Assembly: GCF_000176915.2 (NCBI RefSeq)
Contig: NC_014844.1
Coordinates: 310,001-374,000, forward strand
Length of the DNA stretch: 64,000 nt
Direction: 5' to 3'
DNA from: Pseudodesulfovibrio aespoeensis Aspo-2
Lineage (GTDB): Bacteria; Desulfobacterota; Desulfovibrionia; Desulfovibrionales; Desulfovibrionaceae
Shown: positions 8,098 to 17,250 of the stretch, in pieces
How positions within the stretch are numbered: position 1 is the first letter of the stretch
Layout: each line of letters opens with the position of its first letter
Program-made: the position numbers and the translations under genes
Notes under the pieces: model-generated
Databases searched by the model: none
The model's input: the letters and a program-made list of their open reading frames with translations, nothing else
Told to the model about the DNA's origin: nothing

Positions 8098-9057
8098 CTA
8101 ACGGGAATTACCAAGGTAGGCATCGGACACATCCCGCCTTCCTGCGGAATGTCCTGCGGTCACTTCAATGTCGTCACGGGCTTCAGCGTCGAGCCTGGGC
8201 CATTCGTCCCCTGCCGTGTCCTGTGCGGCCTTCTGGAAGGCTTCCACGGATTCGTGCTGGTTGGGCGGCTGAAAACCCGTGTGCTCGACGTACATGCGGT
8301 GGAACCGTTCATGGCGGTTGCTGTGCAGGGTCCATCCGCTTTCTTTCTTGGTGAACCCGCACAGCCTGGCCGCATAGGACAGCTTTTCCTGCCACTTGTC
8401 GCCCATCCCTTCAGGCATGAGATTATGTATCCCCGCCCTGTCGGATTGGCTGACCCAAGGTAGCGCACGCTCCAGAGCATCCTGCTGCTTGTCGGACAGA
8501 TTGAACAGCGTCCTGGGCCGTCCCCCCTTGGTCCCGTACCGGACAAGCAGGCTGCGGCCTTCCCTGTCCCAGTCCGCGACCAGATCGACTTTGGCCGATT
8601 CTTCCCGGCGCAACCCCAGTTCCCATTGCAAACGGATCTGAGCGGCGCACCGGGGGCCGTATTCATAACCATGCTCGTTTTCCAGCTTGTCGATTGCCCC
8701 CTGCACGAAGGCGGGGGCAACCGCTTTGCTATTGGCGTTGGCAATGCTGCCCCGCCGAACGTCGAACACATCATTGGTCGGGCTGATGCCGATATTCCCG
8801 TAGGCTCGGCAAAGGTCGCGGGCCGCCGAAAAAATTTCGGCGATGCGTCCGTCACCCTTGCCTTCGTCTTTCATTTGCCGCGCAACCGCCGCAAAATGCT
8901 TGTTCGTGATGTTGGTCCATTTGCGAACCCCGAACCCTGCACGGCGAAGCCGCTTTGCAAAGGCCTTGGCGTTCTGGCGGATCCTGTATTGTTTCGATTT
9001 GGGGCCGGACAGGGTTGCCCTGTTCGCGCCCAGTACCAGACTGATGGATTTTGTCAT
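8098..9057 (-). CDS. Integrase domain protein (Phage_int_SAM_2 / Integrase_1 type tyrosine recombinase)
   Basis: The 319-aa protein starts at ATG 9057, chosen because GAAGGAG sits just upstream. The N-terminal 110 residues form a SAM-like DNA-binding region (RIRQNAKAFAKRLRRAGF onward). The catalytic domain contains the active-site set of tyrosine recombinases: Arg in LGLRREES, HSNRHERFH (HxxR), GHSAGRRDVSDAYLG with the nucleophile tyrosine. This matches the Integrase_1 group found in genomic islands and ICEs of proteobacteria. It appears intact, unlike the integrase 650 bases away. It may act on the adjacent stem-loops. Confidence 0.82.
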   Translation of the reverse strand: MTKSISLVLGANRATLSGPKSKQYRIRQNAKAFAKRLRRAGFGVRKWTNITNKHFAAVARQMKDEGKGDGRIAEIFSAARDLCRAYGNIGISPTNDVFDVRRGSIANANSKAVAPAFVQGAIDKLENEHGYEYGPRCAAQIRLQWELGLRREESAKVDLVADWDREGRSLLVRYGTKGGRPRTLFNLSDKQQDALERALPWVSQSDRAGIHNLMPEGMGDKWQEKLSYAARLCGFTKKESGWTLHSNRHERFHRMYVEHTGFQPPNQHESVEAFQKAAQDTAGDEWPRLDAEARDDIEVTAGHSAGRRDVSDAYLGNSR

Positions 9058-9622
9058 GGATTTCTCCTTCAAGAATAGTTCGGGGCAGCGCCCCGGGACA
9101 AAGCAGGTCGGACCTTCCCCGTTTGCCGGGGAATGACCTGCCTATGGCGCGAATGCGCCACACAACAACCGACACGAGACAAATCAATGTCCGTTTCCCA
9201 CAGAAGGAAAAATCCTGAGAATCCATTCAATAAAGGGTGCCACCACGCAGGCTCATTCGTCCTGCGCATAGATTGGTGGCCGTGGGGGAATTGCGACAAC
9301 GGCAGATTTCTAGATACCTGTCGTTTGTCCGGCGGGGGTGCTGTGTTCCAGCCTAGTGTTTGGATGTGAAAGCGTGCCGTTTGGAAATGAACGGCGAAGA
9401 AGTGTTTGGTGTTACGGCATGTTAGTGCCTACTTAAGCGTTCATCAGTTTAGACTTCGTCAAAACTTATGAACGCACCTTGGTTGCGTCATACCTCCTTC
9501 TCGTTACGAAATTATCCAACGGATATGCCCTACCATATGACGCCCCCAGATCAACGCGCAAGCTCCGGCGAAGGGATATTTGCTCCTCCCGCCGTTTTTT
9601 CCGCGAGCGTGACGCAAGCAGC

Positions 9623-9683
9623 CGAGATAGCAAGGCCAGGCCCTTCGGGCGACCGGCTCTGGCCGGTCGGCCTTGCCATCTCG
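9623..9683. repeat. Nested inverted repeat
   Basis: The outer arms cgagatagcaaggcc (9623-9637) and ggccttgccatctcg (9669-9683) pair with one mismatch. An inner palindrome GACCGG-CTCTGG-CCGGTC lies between them. There is no T-tract. Function unknown. Confidence 0.7.
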
Positions 9684-9922
9684 ACTTTGCTAGCGTCGTC
9701 ATCCACGCAGGCGACGGCGAGAGGGATGGCGGAGGCGGCTCCGGCTCAAGGGATTGATGCCATGCTCGATCTGAGTTTGTTACAATTACACTAACTCGAC
9801 TGGTTACTCGGTAAACCAACTTTCTGTTTTAAATGTATAATTTGTTCATTTCCGATGGTAACTTCTCCGAACTGGCCACGTTGCAATGCACGCCTCCCCA
9901 GAGAGGAGAACATGTCTTGATT

Positions 9923-9949
9923 GTGTTATGATATTGACAATCGTAGCAT
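9923..9949 (+). promoter_or_regulatory. NikR-like operator
   Basis: GTGTTAT-N13-GTAGCAT is seen 43 bases before the nikA start. It matches 11 of 14 positions of GTGTTAC-N13/14-GTAACAC, the NikR signal described from comparative genomics of deltaproteobacteria. It overlaps the predicted -35 element (TTGACA at 9934-9939), a position suited to repression. The assignment is inferred from motif and context. Confidence 0.6.
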
Positions 9950-9963
9950 GTTCAGAATATGTT
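9934..9963 (+). promoter_or_regulatory. Predicted sigma-70-type promoter of the nik operon
   Basis: A perfect TTGACA (9934-9939) is followed after 18 bases by TATGTT (9958-9963), about 28 bases before the ATG of nikA. The -35 hexamer lies inside the NikR-like palindrome. Confidence 0.5.
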
Positions 9964-9991
9964 TTGATTAGTCATACTTAAAAAGGATGGA

Positions 9992-11587
9992 ATGATCATG
10001 AAAAAGTGCCTCCTAAACATTTCTGTGCATGTCTTGTTTGCTCTTGTGTCATTCGCTCTCGTCAGCCCAGCTCTGGCAGTAAAAGATACTCTTGTCCTTG
10101 CCGTTGGGGGCGAAAGCGCCGAGGGGTACGACCCGATTCTGGGATGGGGCGTCTACGGCAACCCGTTGTTCCAGAGCACTCTGCTCAAGCGTGACGCCAA
10201 GCTTCAGATCATCCCTGATCTGGCCGAATCCTGGTCACTTTCCGATGATCGCATCACCTGGACCGTGACCATCCGCAAGGATGCGGTCTTTTCCGACGGC
10301 ACACCGCTGAGAGCCTCGGATGTGGCCTTTACCTTCAACAAGGCTCTGGTGGCTGGCGGCAACATCGACCTTACCCCTCTGGACCGGGCCGATGCCACGG
10401 GCGATTTCACTGTGGCGCTGACCCTCAAGGAGCCGGACATCACCTTCATGCAGCACATGATCACCCTGGGCATCGTGCCGGAGAAGGGTTACACCCCGCA
10501 GTACGGTCGCAACCCCATTGGTTCCGGCCCCTACAAGCTCGTGCGCTGGGACGAAGGCCAGCAGATGATCGTCGAGGCCAATGATTTGTATTATGGGGAG
10601 AAGCCCGCCATCAAACGGCTCGTATTTCTGTTCTCCGGCGAGGACGCGGCACTGGCCGCCGCCCGCGCCGGGCAGGCGGACGTGCTCGGTGTGCCATCCA
10701 ACCTTGCAGGGCAGGCCATTCCCGGCATGCGGCTGCACGTGGTCAAGAGCGTGGACAACCGTGGGCTCATGTTCCCCACGGTCCCGGATGAGGGCAAGAA
10801 GACCCCCAAGGGCGTGCGCATCGGCAACACCGTGACCGCCGATCCGGCCATCCGCAAGGCCGTCAACTACGCCATCAACCGCGAGCTGCTCGTGTCCGGT
10901 GTACTGGACGGCTACGGCAACCCTGCCTTCGGCGTGGTGGACAACCTGCCTTGGGACAACCCGGCAATCCGCTTCAAGGACAATGATCCGGACAAGGCCA
11001 GGGCGATTCTCGACGCCGCAGGCTGGAAGGACAGTGACGGCGATGGCGTCCGCGAGAAGAACGGCCTCAAGGCCGAGTTCACCATCGTCTACAACGCCAA
11101 GGATTCCCTGCGCCAGGGATTGGCCCTGGCCGTGTCCGACATGCTTCGCCCGGTGGGTATCACCGCCATCCCCAGAGGCGAGAACTGGGACCGCATCAAG
11201 ACCGAGCTGACTCACTCCAACGTGGTGGTCTACGGGTTCGGCGATCACAGCCCCCTTGAGATGTACAAGCTCTACCACACCCCTGGCCCGGAACCCATGT
11301 ACTGGAACGCCGGGTTCTACTCCAACCCTGTGGTGGATGGCTATCTGGAGCAGGCCCGCGCTGCAGAATCCTTCGACGCGTCCCTGCCCCTGTGGCAAAA
11401 GGCGCAGTGGGACGGCACAACAGGCTTTACCACTCCGGGCGACGCGGCCTGGGCCTGGATGGTCAACCTCGACCACACCTACTTCGTGAACACCTGCCTG
11501 GACGTCGGCCAATCGCAGATGGAGCCCCATGGCCACGGCTGGCCCATCACTGCCAACATCCACCAGTGGAAGTGGATCTGCAACTGA
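9992..11587 (+). CDS. nikA: Substrate-binding protein of a nickel/peptide-type ABC importer (NikA-like)
   Basis: The 531-aa precursor has a Sec signal peptide (MKKCLLNISVHVLFALVSFA, AxA cleavage near residue 29). It follows the SBP_bac_5 fold typical of dipeptide, oligopeptide and nickel receptors: IPDLAESWSLSDDRITWTV near residue 73 and RKDAVFSDGTPLRASDVAFTF near residue 92. The C-terminus carries several histidines (EPHGHGWPITANIHQW). The first of two ATGs (9992, 9998) fits the AAAGG at 9982. It heads a five-gene operon. Nickel is favoured over peptides because of the NikR-like operator and the hydrogenase genes next door, but the ligand is not proven by sequence. Confidence 0.8.
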   Translation: MIMKKCLLNISVHVLFALVSFALVSPALAVKDTLVLAVGGESAEGYDPILGWGVYGNPLFQSTLLKRDAKLQIIPDLAESWSLSDDRITWTVTIRKDAVFSDGTPLRASDVAFTFNKALVAGGNIDLTPLDRADATGDFTVALTLKEPDITFMQHMITLGIVPEKGYTPQYGRNPIGSGPYKLVRWDEGQQMIVEANDLYYGEKPAIKRLVFLFSGEDAALAAARAGQADVLGVPSNLAGQAIPGMRLHVVKSVDNRGLMFPTVPDEGKKTPKGVRIGNTVTADPAIRKAVNYAINRELLVSGVLDGYGNPAFGVVDNLPWDNPAIRFKDNDPDKARAILDAAGWKDSDGDGVREKNGLKAEFTIVYNAKDSLRQGLALAVSDMLRPVGITAIPRGENWDRIKTELTHSNVVVYGFGDHSPLEMYKLYHTPGPEPMYWNAGFYSNPVVDGYLEQARAAESFDASLPLWQKAQWDGTTGFTTPGDAAWAWMVNLDHTYFVNTCLDVGQSQMEPHGHGWPITANIHQWKWICN

Positions 11588-11648
11588 TCGCAGTCATCTG
11601 GGCCGGAGAGGCACCCCCTCTCCGGCCATTTCAACCGAAAGGAACAGC

Positions 11649-12641
11649 ATGCGATCCATAGCGCGTTTTCTGGCCGCCAAGCTTGCCCGGCTGACCCTGT
11701 TGCTGTCAGCAGTGGCGGTACTCTCCTTTGTACTGGTCAGTTTTTCGCCCGTGGACCCCATCGACGCCTATCTCGGACCATCCATCCTTAAAGTCTCGCC
11801 CGAGCAGCGTGAGCGCATTGCCGAGCGCTGGGGTCTTGACCGGCCCGCAACGGAGCGGCTGGCGCGCTGGGCCGGGCAATTGGCACGAGGCAACTTCGGG
11901 GAATCTACCATCTTCAACGAGCCGGTCCTTTCGGTCATCGGCAAACGGTTCGCGGCTTCCTTCTGGCTCATGCTCCTGGCGTGGTCTTTTTCCGGCGTGC
12001 TCGGATTCGCCCTCGGCCTGGTGGCCGGGGCCAGGGAAGGGAGCCGGGTAGACAGGGCAATCCGGCTCTATGCCTACACCATGGCCTCCACCCCGACCTT
12101 TTGGGTGGGCATGGTCCTGCTGACCTTCTTTTCCGTGCAGCTCGGCTGGACGCCTGTCTGTTGCGCCGGCCCGGTGGGCATGGACCCTGCGGATGTCCCG
12201 CTGCTCACCCGCCTGCACCACCTGCTGCTGCCCGCCGTGACCCTCTCGCTCATCGGGGTGGCCCAGATTGCCCTGCATACGCGGGAGAAGACCATTGAGG
12301 CCATGCACAGCGACTACGTTCTCTTTGCCAGGGCGCAGGGAGACACCACGCGCGGCATCGTCCTGCGCCACGCCCTCAGGAACGTCATGCTGCCCGCTGT
12401 CACGCTTCAATTCGCCTCTCTGGGCGAGCTGTTCGGCGGGGCGGTGCTGGCCGAGCAGGTCTTCTCCTATCCCGGTTTGGGGCGGGCCACGGTGGAGGCC
12501 GGGTATCGCGGCGACGTGCCGCTCTTGCTCGGCATCGTCCTTTTCAGCGCGGTCTTCGTCTTTGTGGGCAACATGATTGCAGACCTTCTCTACCTGGTGG
12601 TCGATCCCCGAATGCGCGACGCCGGAAGGGAGGGCGTGTGA
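11649..12641 (+). CDS. nikB: ABC importer permease NikB
   Basis: The 330-aa integral membrane protein has about six helices. It shows the DppB/NikB pattern: an N-terminal helix followed by a long extracytoplasmic segment (PVDPIDAYLG onward), then the binding-protein-dependent transport domain. The EAA loop reads near LFARAQGDTTRGIVLRHALR. The start at ATG 11649 follows AAAGGAACAGC. Its stop overlaps the GTG of nikC by four bases (GTGA), which is typical of coupled permease genes. It forms the channel with NikC. Confidence 0.85.
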   Translation: MRSIARFLAAKLARLTLLLSAVAVLSFVLVSFSPVDPIDAYLGPSILKVSPEQRERIAERWGLDRPATERLARWAGQLARGNFGESTIFNEPVLSVIGKRFAASFWLMLLAWSFSGVLGFALGLVAGAREGSRVDRAIRLYAYTMASTPTFWVGMVLLTFFSVQLGWTPVCCAGPVGMDPADVPLLTRLHHLLLPAVTLSLIGVAQIALHTREKTIEAMHSDYVLFARAQGDTTRGIVLRHALRNVMLPAVTLQFASLGELFGGAVLAEQVFSYPGLGRATVEAGYRGDVPLLLGIVLFSAVFVFVGNMIADLLYLVVDPRMRDAGREGV

Positions 12642-13477
12642 TCCTCTTCCAATCCATCGGGAGGGATCGCCGCTCCCGCACCATTGCCACCATCGCGGCC
12701 TGTCTGACGCTCTTTACCGCCGTGTTCCTGGGAGCCTGGCTCTATGGCGAACAGGGTGAGCTGACCCACCTCGGACTGCGCAAACTCCCTCCGGACTGGG
12801 CGCACCCCTTTGGCACGGACTGGCTCGGTCGCGACATGTTCGCCCGGACCCTCAAGGGGCTGCGCATCAGTCTGGGCGTGGGGCTGACCGCCGCGGGCTG
12901 CTCGGCCGTGGTGGCCCTGCTCCTCGGGCTGGCCGCCGCCACCATGGGCCGGGCCGTGGACACCGCAATTACCTGGCTGGTGGACGTGGCCATGGCCACG
13001 CCCCATCTGGTGCTGCTCATCCTCATCTCCTTTGCCTGCGGCGGCGGGGCCAGGGGCGTGATCATCGCGGTGGCGGCCTCCCACTGGCCGTCGCTTACCC
13101 GTGTCATCCGGGCCGAGGTCATGCAGATCCGATCCTCGGAATACGTCCGGCTTTCGGCGCGCCTGGGCAAGAGACCGCTCTACATCGCCCGCCATCACAT
13201 GCTCCCGCATGTCGCGCCCCAGTTCATGATCGGCCTGCTCCTGCTCTTTCCCCACGCCATCCTCCATGCCGCCGGACTGACCTTTCTCGGATTCGGCATG
13301 TCGCCGCACACGCCCGCCGTGGGCGTGCTCCTGGCCGAGTCCATGCGCTACCTGTCCATGGGGTTGTGGTGGCTGGCGGTGGCACCGGGACTGGCTTTGG
13401 TGATTACGGTCAAGGCGTTCGATGTGCTGGGCAACAACGTCCGGGCCTTGTTCGACCCGCGTACCTGTCGCGAATAA
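12638..13477 (+). CDS. nikC: ABC importer permease NikC
   Basis: The 279-aa protein begins at GTG 12638 inside the nikB stop. An N-terminal helix precedes a short segment (DWAHPFGTDWLGRDMFARTL) that is a hallmark of DppC/OppC/NikC permeases. Five further helices follow, with an EAA-type loop near YVRLSARLGKRPLYIARHHM. It pairs with NikB to form the membrane pore. It is separated by nine bases from the first ATPase gene. Confidence 0.87.
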   Translation: MILFQSIGRDRRSRTIATIAACLTLFTAVFLGAWLYGEQGELTHLGLRKLPPDWAHPFGTDWLGRDMFARTLKGLRISLGVGLTAAGCSAVVALLLGLAAATMGRAVDTAITWLVDVAMATPHLVLLILISFACGGGARGVIIAVAASHWPSLTRVIRAEVMQIRSSEYVRLSARLGKRPLYIARHHMLPHVAPQFMIGLLLLFPHAILHAAGLTFLGFGMSPHTPAVGVLLAESMRYLSMGLWWLAVAPGLALVITVKAFDVLGNNVRALFDPRTCRE

Positions 13478-13486
13478 GGATATCCC

Positions 13487-14410
13487 ATGCTCGAAGTACA
13501 CGATTTGTCAGTCAGCTTTTCCAGCTATTCCATCGGACTCCGGCGGCGCGACATCTGTGCCATCCGCTGCCTGGACCTGCGTGTGGCCGCAGGCGAGGTC
13601 ATGGCCCTGGTCGGGCAGTCCGGCGCGGGCAAGAGCCTGCTTGCCCATGCCCTGCTCGGCATCCTCCCAAACAACGCCCGAATACGGGGGACCATCCGCT
13701 TCAAGGGACGCGAGTTGACCCCGAGCGAAACAGCCCGGCTGCGTGGGCGGGAGATAGCCCTGGTGCCCCAGTCCATGACCTATCTCAACCCGCTTCTGCG
13801 GGTGGGAACCCAGATCGCACGGGCAGCAGCCCTGAGCGGCATTCCCAAAGACCGATCGCACGACGCGGCCCTCGACTGCCTGCGCCGCTACCGCCTTGGG
13901 GACCAAGTCGCCGCCCGGCTCCCCTTCCAGCTTTCCGGCGGCATGGCCCGGCGTGTGCTCACGGCCAGCGCAACGGTGGGCATGGCCGATCTGCTCCTGG
14001 CCGACGAACCCACCAATGGCCTGGACAGGGACGTGGCCCATGAAACTCTGGATCACCTGCGCGCCCTTGCCGACACCGGCAAGGGCGTGCTGCTTATCAC
14101 GCATGATGTCGCCTCGGCCCTGAGGGTGGCAGACAGGGTGACGGTTTTCTGCGGCGGCGTGACGGTTGAGGAGACCAGGGCCGATGCCTTCAACGGCAGC
14201 GGCGGGTTGCTTCATCCCTATTCGCGCGCCCTGCGTGAAGCCATGCCCGGCAACAGCTTTGTGAACGGACTGCCGCCTGAAGCCCGCGCATCGACCAACG
14301 GCGGATGTCCCTTCAGCGCCCGCTGCAACCTTGGCTGCGAGACCTGCCGGGAGCATCTGCCCGAACTGCGGCAGAAACAAGACGGTCTGGTGAGGTGCAG
14401 CCATGCTTGA
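13487..14410 (+). CDS. nikD: ABC importer ATPase NikD
   Basis: The 307-aa ATPase shows Walker A GQSGAGKSL (about residue 45), the ABC signature LSGGMARRV, Walker B LLLADEPTNGLD and the switch LLITHD. The C-terminal oligopeptide/nickel transporter extension has a cysteine-rich stretch (CPFSARCNLGCETC), a feature of OppD/DppD/NikD ATPases. It powers uptake together with the second ATPase. Its stop overlaps the start of nikE by eight bases. Confidence 0.87.
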   Translation: MLEVHDLSVSFSSYSIGLRRRDICAIRCLDLRVAAGEVMALVGQSGAGKSLLAHALLGILPNNARIRGTIRFKGRELTPSETARLRGREIALVPQSMTYLNPLLRVGTQIARAAALSGIPKDRSHDAALDCLRRYRLGDQVAARLPFQLSGGMARRVLTASATVGMADLLLADEPTNGLDRDVAHETLDHLRALADTGKGVLLITHDVASALRVADRVTVFCGGVTVEETRADAFNGSGGLLHPYSRALREAMPGNSFVNGLPPEARASTNGGCPFSARCNLGCETCREHLPELRQKQDGLVRCSHA

Positions 14411-15005
14411 GGCAAGCGGCCTTGCCTTCCGCTATGCGAAGAGCGACCCGTGGCTGTTCCGTGGCATTGACATCCGTATTGCGCCCGGCGAGATAGTGGG
14501 CCTGCCAGGTCCAAGCGGCAGGGGGAAATCCACCCTGGCAAAAATCCTTGGCGGGTATCTGCGTCCGGTGGAGGGGAATGTCCTCGTGAACGGACATCAT
14601 TTACCGGACGGGGAGTTCTGCCCGGTACAACTGCTGTTCCAGCATCCGGAACTGGCCGTGAACCCGCGCTGGAAAATCGCCGACATCCTGCGCGAGGCAG
14701 GGGAGCCGGACAGGGCCATGCTGGATGTTCTGGGCGTGGACCCGACCTGGAACCACCGCTATCCACACGAGCTTTCCGGCGGCGAGTTGCAGCGGGTCTG
14801 TCTTGCCCGGGCCCTGGACCGCAGAACGCGCTACCTGTTGTGCGACGAGATGACCTCCATGCTGGACGCCCTGACCCAGGCGGGCATCTGGAAGGCGGTG
14901 CTCAGGGCGGTCCGCGAGCACGGGCTTGGCCTGCTCGTCATCAGCCATGATCACGCCCTCCTTTCAGGGCTGTGCCAGCGCACAGTCAGCCTCTTCGACA
15001 GCTGA
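14403..15005 (+). CDS. nikE: ABC importer ATPase NikE (short form)
   Basis: The 200-aa ATPase has Walker A GPSGRGKST (near residue 38), signature LSGGELQRV, Walker B YLLCDEMTSMLD and switch LLVISHD. It is shorter than typical NikE/DppF proteins (about 260-330 aa) because it lacks the C-terminal oligopeptide-type extension. The catalytic core is complete. Walker B ends CDE rather than the common ADE. It is the last gene of the operon and converges with hydF, 21 bases away. Confidence 0.83.
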   Translation: MLEASGLAFRYAKSDPWLFRGIDIRIAPGEIVGLPGPSGRGKSTLAKILGGYLRPVEGNVLVNGHHLPDGEFCPVQLLFQHPELAVNPRWKIADILREAGEPDRAMLDVLGVDPTWNHRYPHELSGGELQRVCLARALDRRTRYLLCDEMTSMLDALTQAGIWKAVLRAVREHGLGLLVISHDHALLSGLCQRTVSLFDS

Positions 15006-15026
15006 ACGCGCTCCGCTGTCTGACGG

Positions 15027-16262
15027 TCATCCGTCCATCAGACCAAAGGGGGCAGCCCTGAGTTCTGGAAAAGGCGCGATGATCCTGTCGAGCACGCCCT
15101 GGACCTTGGAGATGGCCACCCCGTAGTTGGTCACGGGCAGCCCTCGGCGGGCGCATTCATTGATGCGCCGGAGCATCTCGGTACGGCCCAGCATGCAGGC
15201 CCCGCAGTGGACCACGAGCCGGTACCGCTCCAGGTCGTCCGGGAAATCGTGGCCCGCGTAGACCTCGAAGCGCAGATCGCGGCCCGTGTACTGGGTCATC
15301 CAGCGTGGGATCTTCACCCGTCCGATGTCGTCGGCCACGTTGTGATGCGAACACGCCTCGCCGATGAGCACGGTGTCGCCGTCCTCAAGGGCGTCTATGG
15401 CGTCCGCCCCGCGGACGAGACTTGGCAGATCGCCCTTGTAGCGGGCGAACAGGGTGGAGAAGGTGGTCAGCGGGATGTCGTAGGGCACGTCCCCGGCCAC
15501 GCTCATGACTACCTGGGAGTCGGTGACCACCAGGGCGGGTTTGCGCTCCATCCCGGCCAGGACCGCTTCGATTTCGCGCTCCTTGACCGTCACGGCCACG
15601 GCGTCGCAGTCCAGAATCTCGCGCAGCACCTGTACCTGGGGCAGGATCAGGCGGCCTTTGGGCGCAGCCAGATCAATGGGCACCACGCAGACCACCCAGT
15701 CTCCTTCGCTGATGAGGTCGCCCACCAGCAGCCGCTCCTGGCGAAATTCCAGAGGCGCGGCATCAATGATGGCCCGCTTGAGTTCGTCCGCCCCGGCTCC
15801 GGTCCTGGCGCAGACCGTCAGGCAGGGCGCACCCAGGGACCGGCACAGAGCCAGCTCCTCGGACGCGGGCGTGCGCAGGTCGGTTTTATTGAAGGCCACG
15901 ATGCACGGGATGGACAACCCCTTGACCATGTCGAGGATGGCCCGCTCGTGGGCGGTGACGCCCTCCTCGCCCACCACGACAACGGCCACGTCAGAGCGGT
16001 AGAGCACCTTGCGCGTGGCCTTCATGCGCAAACCGCCCAAATCGCCGGTGTCGTCCAGGCCCGCCGTATCGTAGAAGGTCACCGGTCCGAGCGGCAGCAA
16101 CTCGTAGTGCTTGGCCACCGGGTCGGTGGTGGTGCCGGGCGTGTCCGAGACTATGGCCGTCTCCTGACCGGTCAGGGCGTTGAGCAGCGACGATTTGCCC
16201 GCATTCCGGCGTCCGGCAAGGGCAATGACCAGCCGTACTCCGCGGGGCGCCTTATCCGACAT
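15027..16262 (-). CDS. hydF: [FeFe]-hydrogenase maturation GTPase HydF
   Basis: The 411-aa protein is the scaffold on which the 2Fe subcluster is assembled before transfer to HydA. It has a GTPase domain (P loop AGRRNAGKSS near residue 16, FNKTD near residue 125) and a dimerisation region. The C-terminal cluster domain carries CSHHN and, some 50 residues later, HCGAC, the characteristic CxH...HCxxC cluster ligands. It overlaps the end of hydE by 11 bases and is the last gene of the maturation operon. Confidence 0.95.
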   Translation of the reverse strand: MSDKAPRGVRLVIALAGRRNAGKSSLLNALTGQETAIVSDTPGTTTDPVAKHYELLPLGPVTFYDTAGLDDTGDLGGLRMKATRKVLYRSDVAVVVVGEEGVTAHERAILDMVKGLSIPCIVAFNKTDLRTPASEELALCRSLGAPCLTVCARTGAGADELKRAIIDAAPLEFRQERLLVGDLISEGDWVVCVVPIDLAAPKGRLILPQVQVLREILDCDAVAVTVKEREIEAVLAGMERKPALVVTDSQVVMSVAGDVPYDIPLTTFSTLFARYKGDLPSLVRGADAIDALEDGDTVLIGEACSHHNVADDIGRVKIPRWMTQYTGRDLRFEVYAGHDFPDDLERYRLVVHCGACMLGRTEMLRRINECARRGLPVTNYGVAISKVQGVLDRIIAPFPELRAAPFGLMDG

Positions 16263-17250
16263 GGCTCCCCCGTGGCGAGAACCCCTTGGCCGATGACGAA
16301 ATGAACCCGCCGTCCCTGACGGCCTGGCGTGCCGATGCCAGGGACGGCCCGTCCTCGTCGGTCCCGGCGTTCTTGCCGGGATAGATGGCGTAGTCGCCCC
16401 GCAACGGCGCCGGAGTCATGGAGGGCATGAGCACGTTGCAGCCACGGGTCAGGGCCAGTGTGCGGCTTCCGGGGCGCAGTGCGTCCAGGGCTGAGGTGGC
16501 CGGAATGTTGGCCTCGGGGTTGAGGATGCGCAGCAGGGCGGTCATCCTGTACGACAGATCGACCGAACCGGGAGCGTTTCCGGCCATGGGGGTATCCGGG
16601 TTGGGCACGAACGGCCCCACCGCGATCATGTCCAGCCCCAGATCCGTGAGGAAGAGGATGTCGCGCAGGGCGTCCACGGGCGTGGTGCCAGGCAGCCCGG
16701 CGATGACCCCGGAGCCGACCTCGTAGCCCATGCGCCGCAACTCCTCCACCCGGTGCAGGCGGGCGGAAAAGTCCTCGCCCTGGCGCAGTTGCTTGTAGCG
16801 GGCCGGGTCGGTGGTCTCCAGCTTGAGCAGGCAGCGGTCCGCGCCGCATTCGCGCCAGTACGCGTATTCGTCCAGGCCCCGGTCGCCCAGGGAAAGGGTC
16901 ACGGCCACGTCGTGGCGGGCCTTGATCTGCCGGACCAGTTCCCCGATGTACTCGGCGGTGTAGCTCGGATCGTCCCCGGACTGCAGCACCACGGTTCCTG
17001 CCCGCTGGTCCACGGCAGCCGCGACCGTCTCCAGGATGTGGTAGGCGCGCATGCGGTAGCGGCGCAGGGTGCGGTTGTCCGCGCGCAACCCGCAGTAGCG
17101 GCAGTGCTTGTTGCAGGTGTTGGAAAATTCCACGATGGCCCGGATGTAGACCTCGTTGCCAAAGACCCGCTGCCTGATTTCATGGGCATGGGCGAAGAGT
17201 GAGGGGTCGTCTGCCCCAATCAGAGCGATGAGAATGTCGTGTGCTTTCAT
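16252..17250 (-). CDS. hydE: [FeFe]-hydrogenase maturation radical SAM enzyme HydE
   Basis: The 332-aa protein belongs to the BioB-like radical SAM group. The 4Fe-4S motif CNKHCRYC (CxxxCxxC) lies near residue 46, followed by a Gly-rich SAM site and VLQSGDD. HydE acts with HydG and HydF in building the H-cluster; it processes the Fe(CO)2(CN) synthon made by HydG. The start at ATG 17250 overlaps the stop of the upstream gene as ATGA, so translation is coupled. An extended frame upstream is a shadow. Confidence 0.94.
   Translation of the reverse strand: MKAHDILIALIGADDPSLFAHAHEIRQRVFGNEVYIRAIVEFSNTCNKHCRYCGLRADNRTLRRYRMRAYHILETVAAAVDQRAGTVVLQSGDDPSYTAEYIGELVRQIKARHDVAVTLSLGDRGLDEYAYWRECGADRCLLKLETTDPARYKQLRQGEDFSARLHRVEELRRMGYEVGSGVIAGLPGTTPVDALRDILFLTDLGLDMIAVGPFVPNPDTPMAGNAPGSVDLSYRMTALLRILNPEANIPATSALDALRPGSRTLALTRGCNVLMPSMTPAPLRGDYAIYPGKNAGTDEDGPSLASARQAVRDGGFISSSAKGFSPRGSHVG

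Larger units (their letters stand above)
9058..9991. other. 934-base intergenic region upstream of nikA
   Basis: No convincing gene is seen. Short frames in this stretch lack ribosome binding sites and family-like composition. It contains a 15-bp inverted repeat at 9623-9683 and, near its end, the predicted nik promoter and operator. Base composition is lower in G+C near both ends than in the middle (about 9540-9750). Confidence 0.6.

Noticed and set aside
9466-9819. 117-aa minus-strand frame upstream of nikA
   Set aside because: Arg/Ser-rich, no ribosome site, overlaps an inverted repeat; composition looks like translated non-coding DNA.
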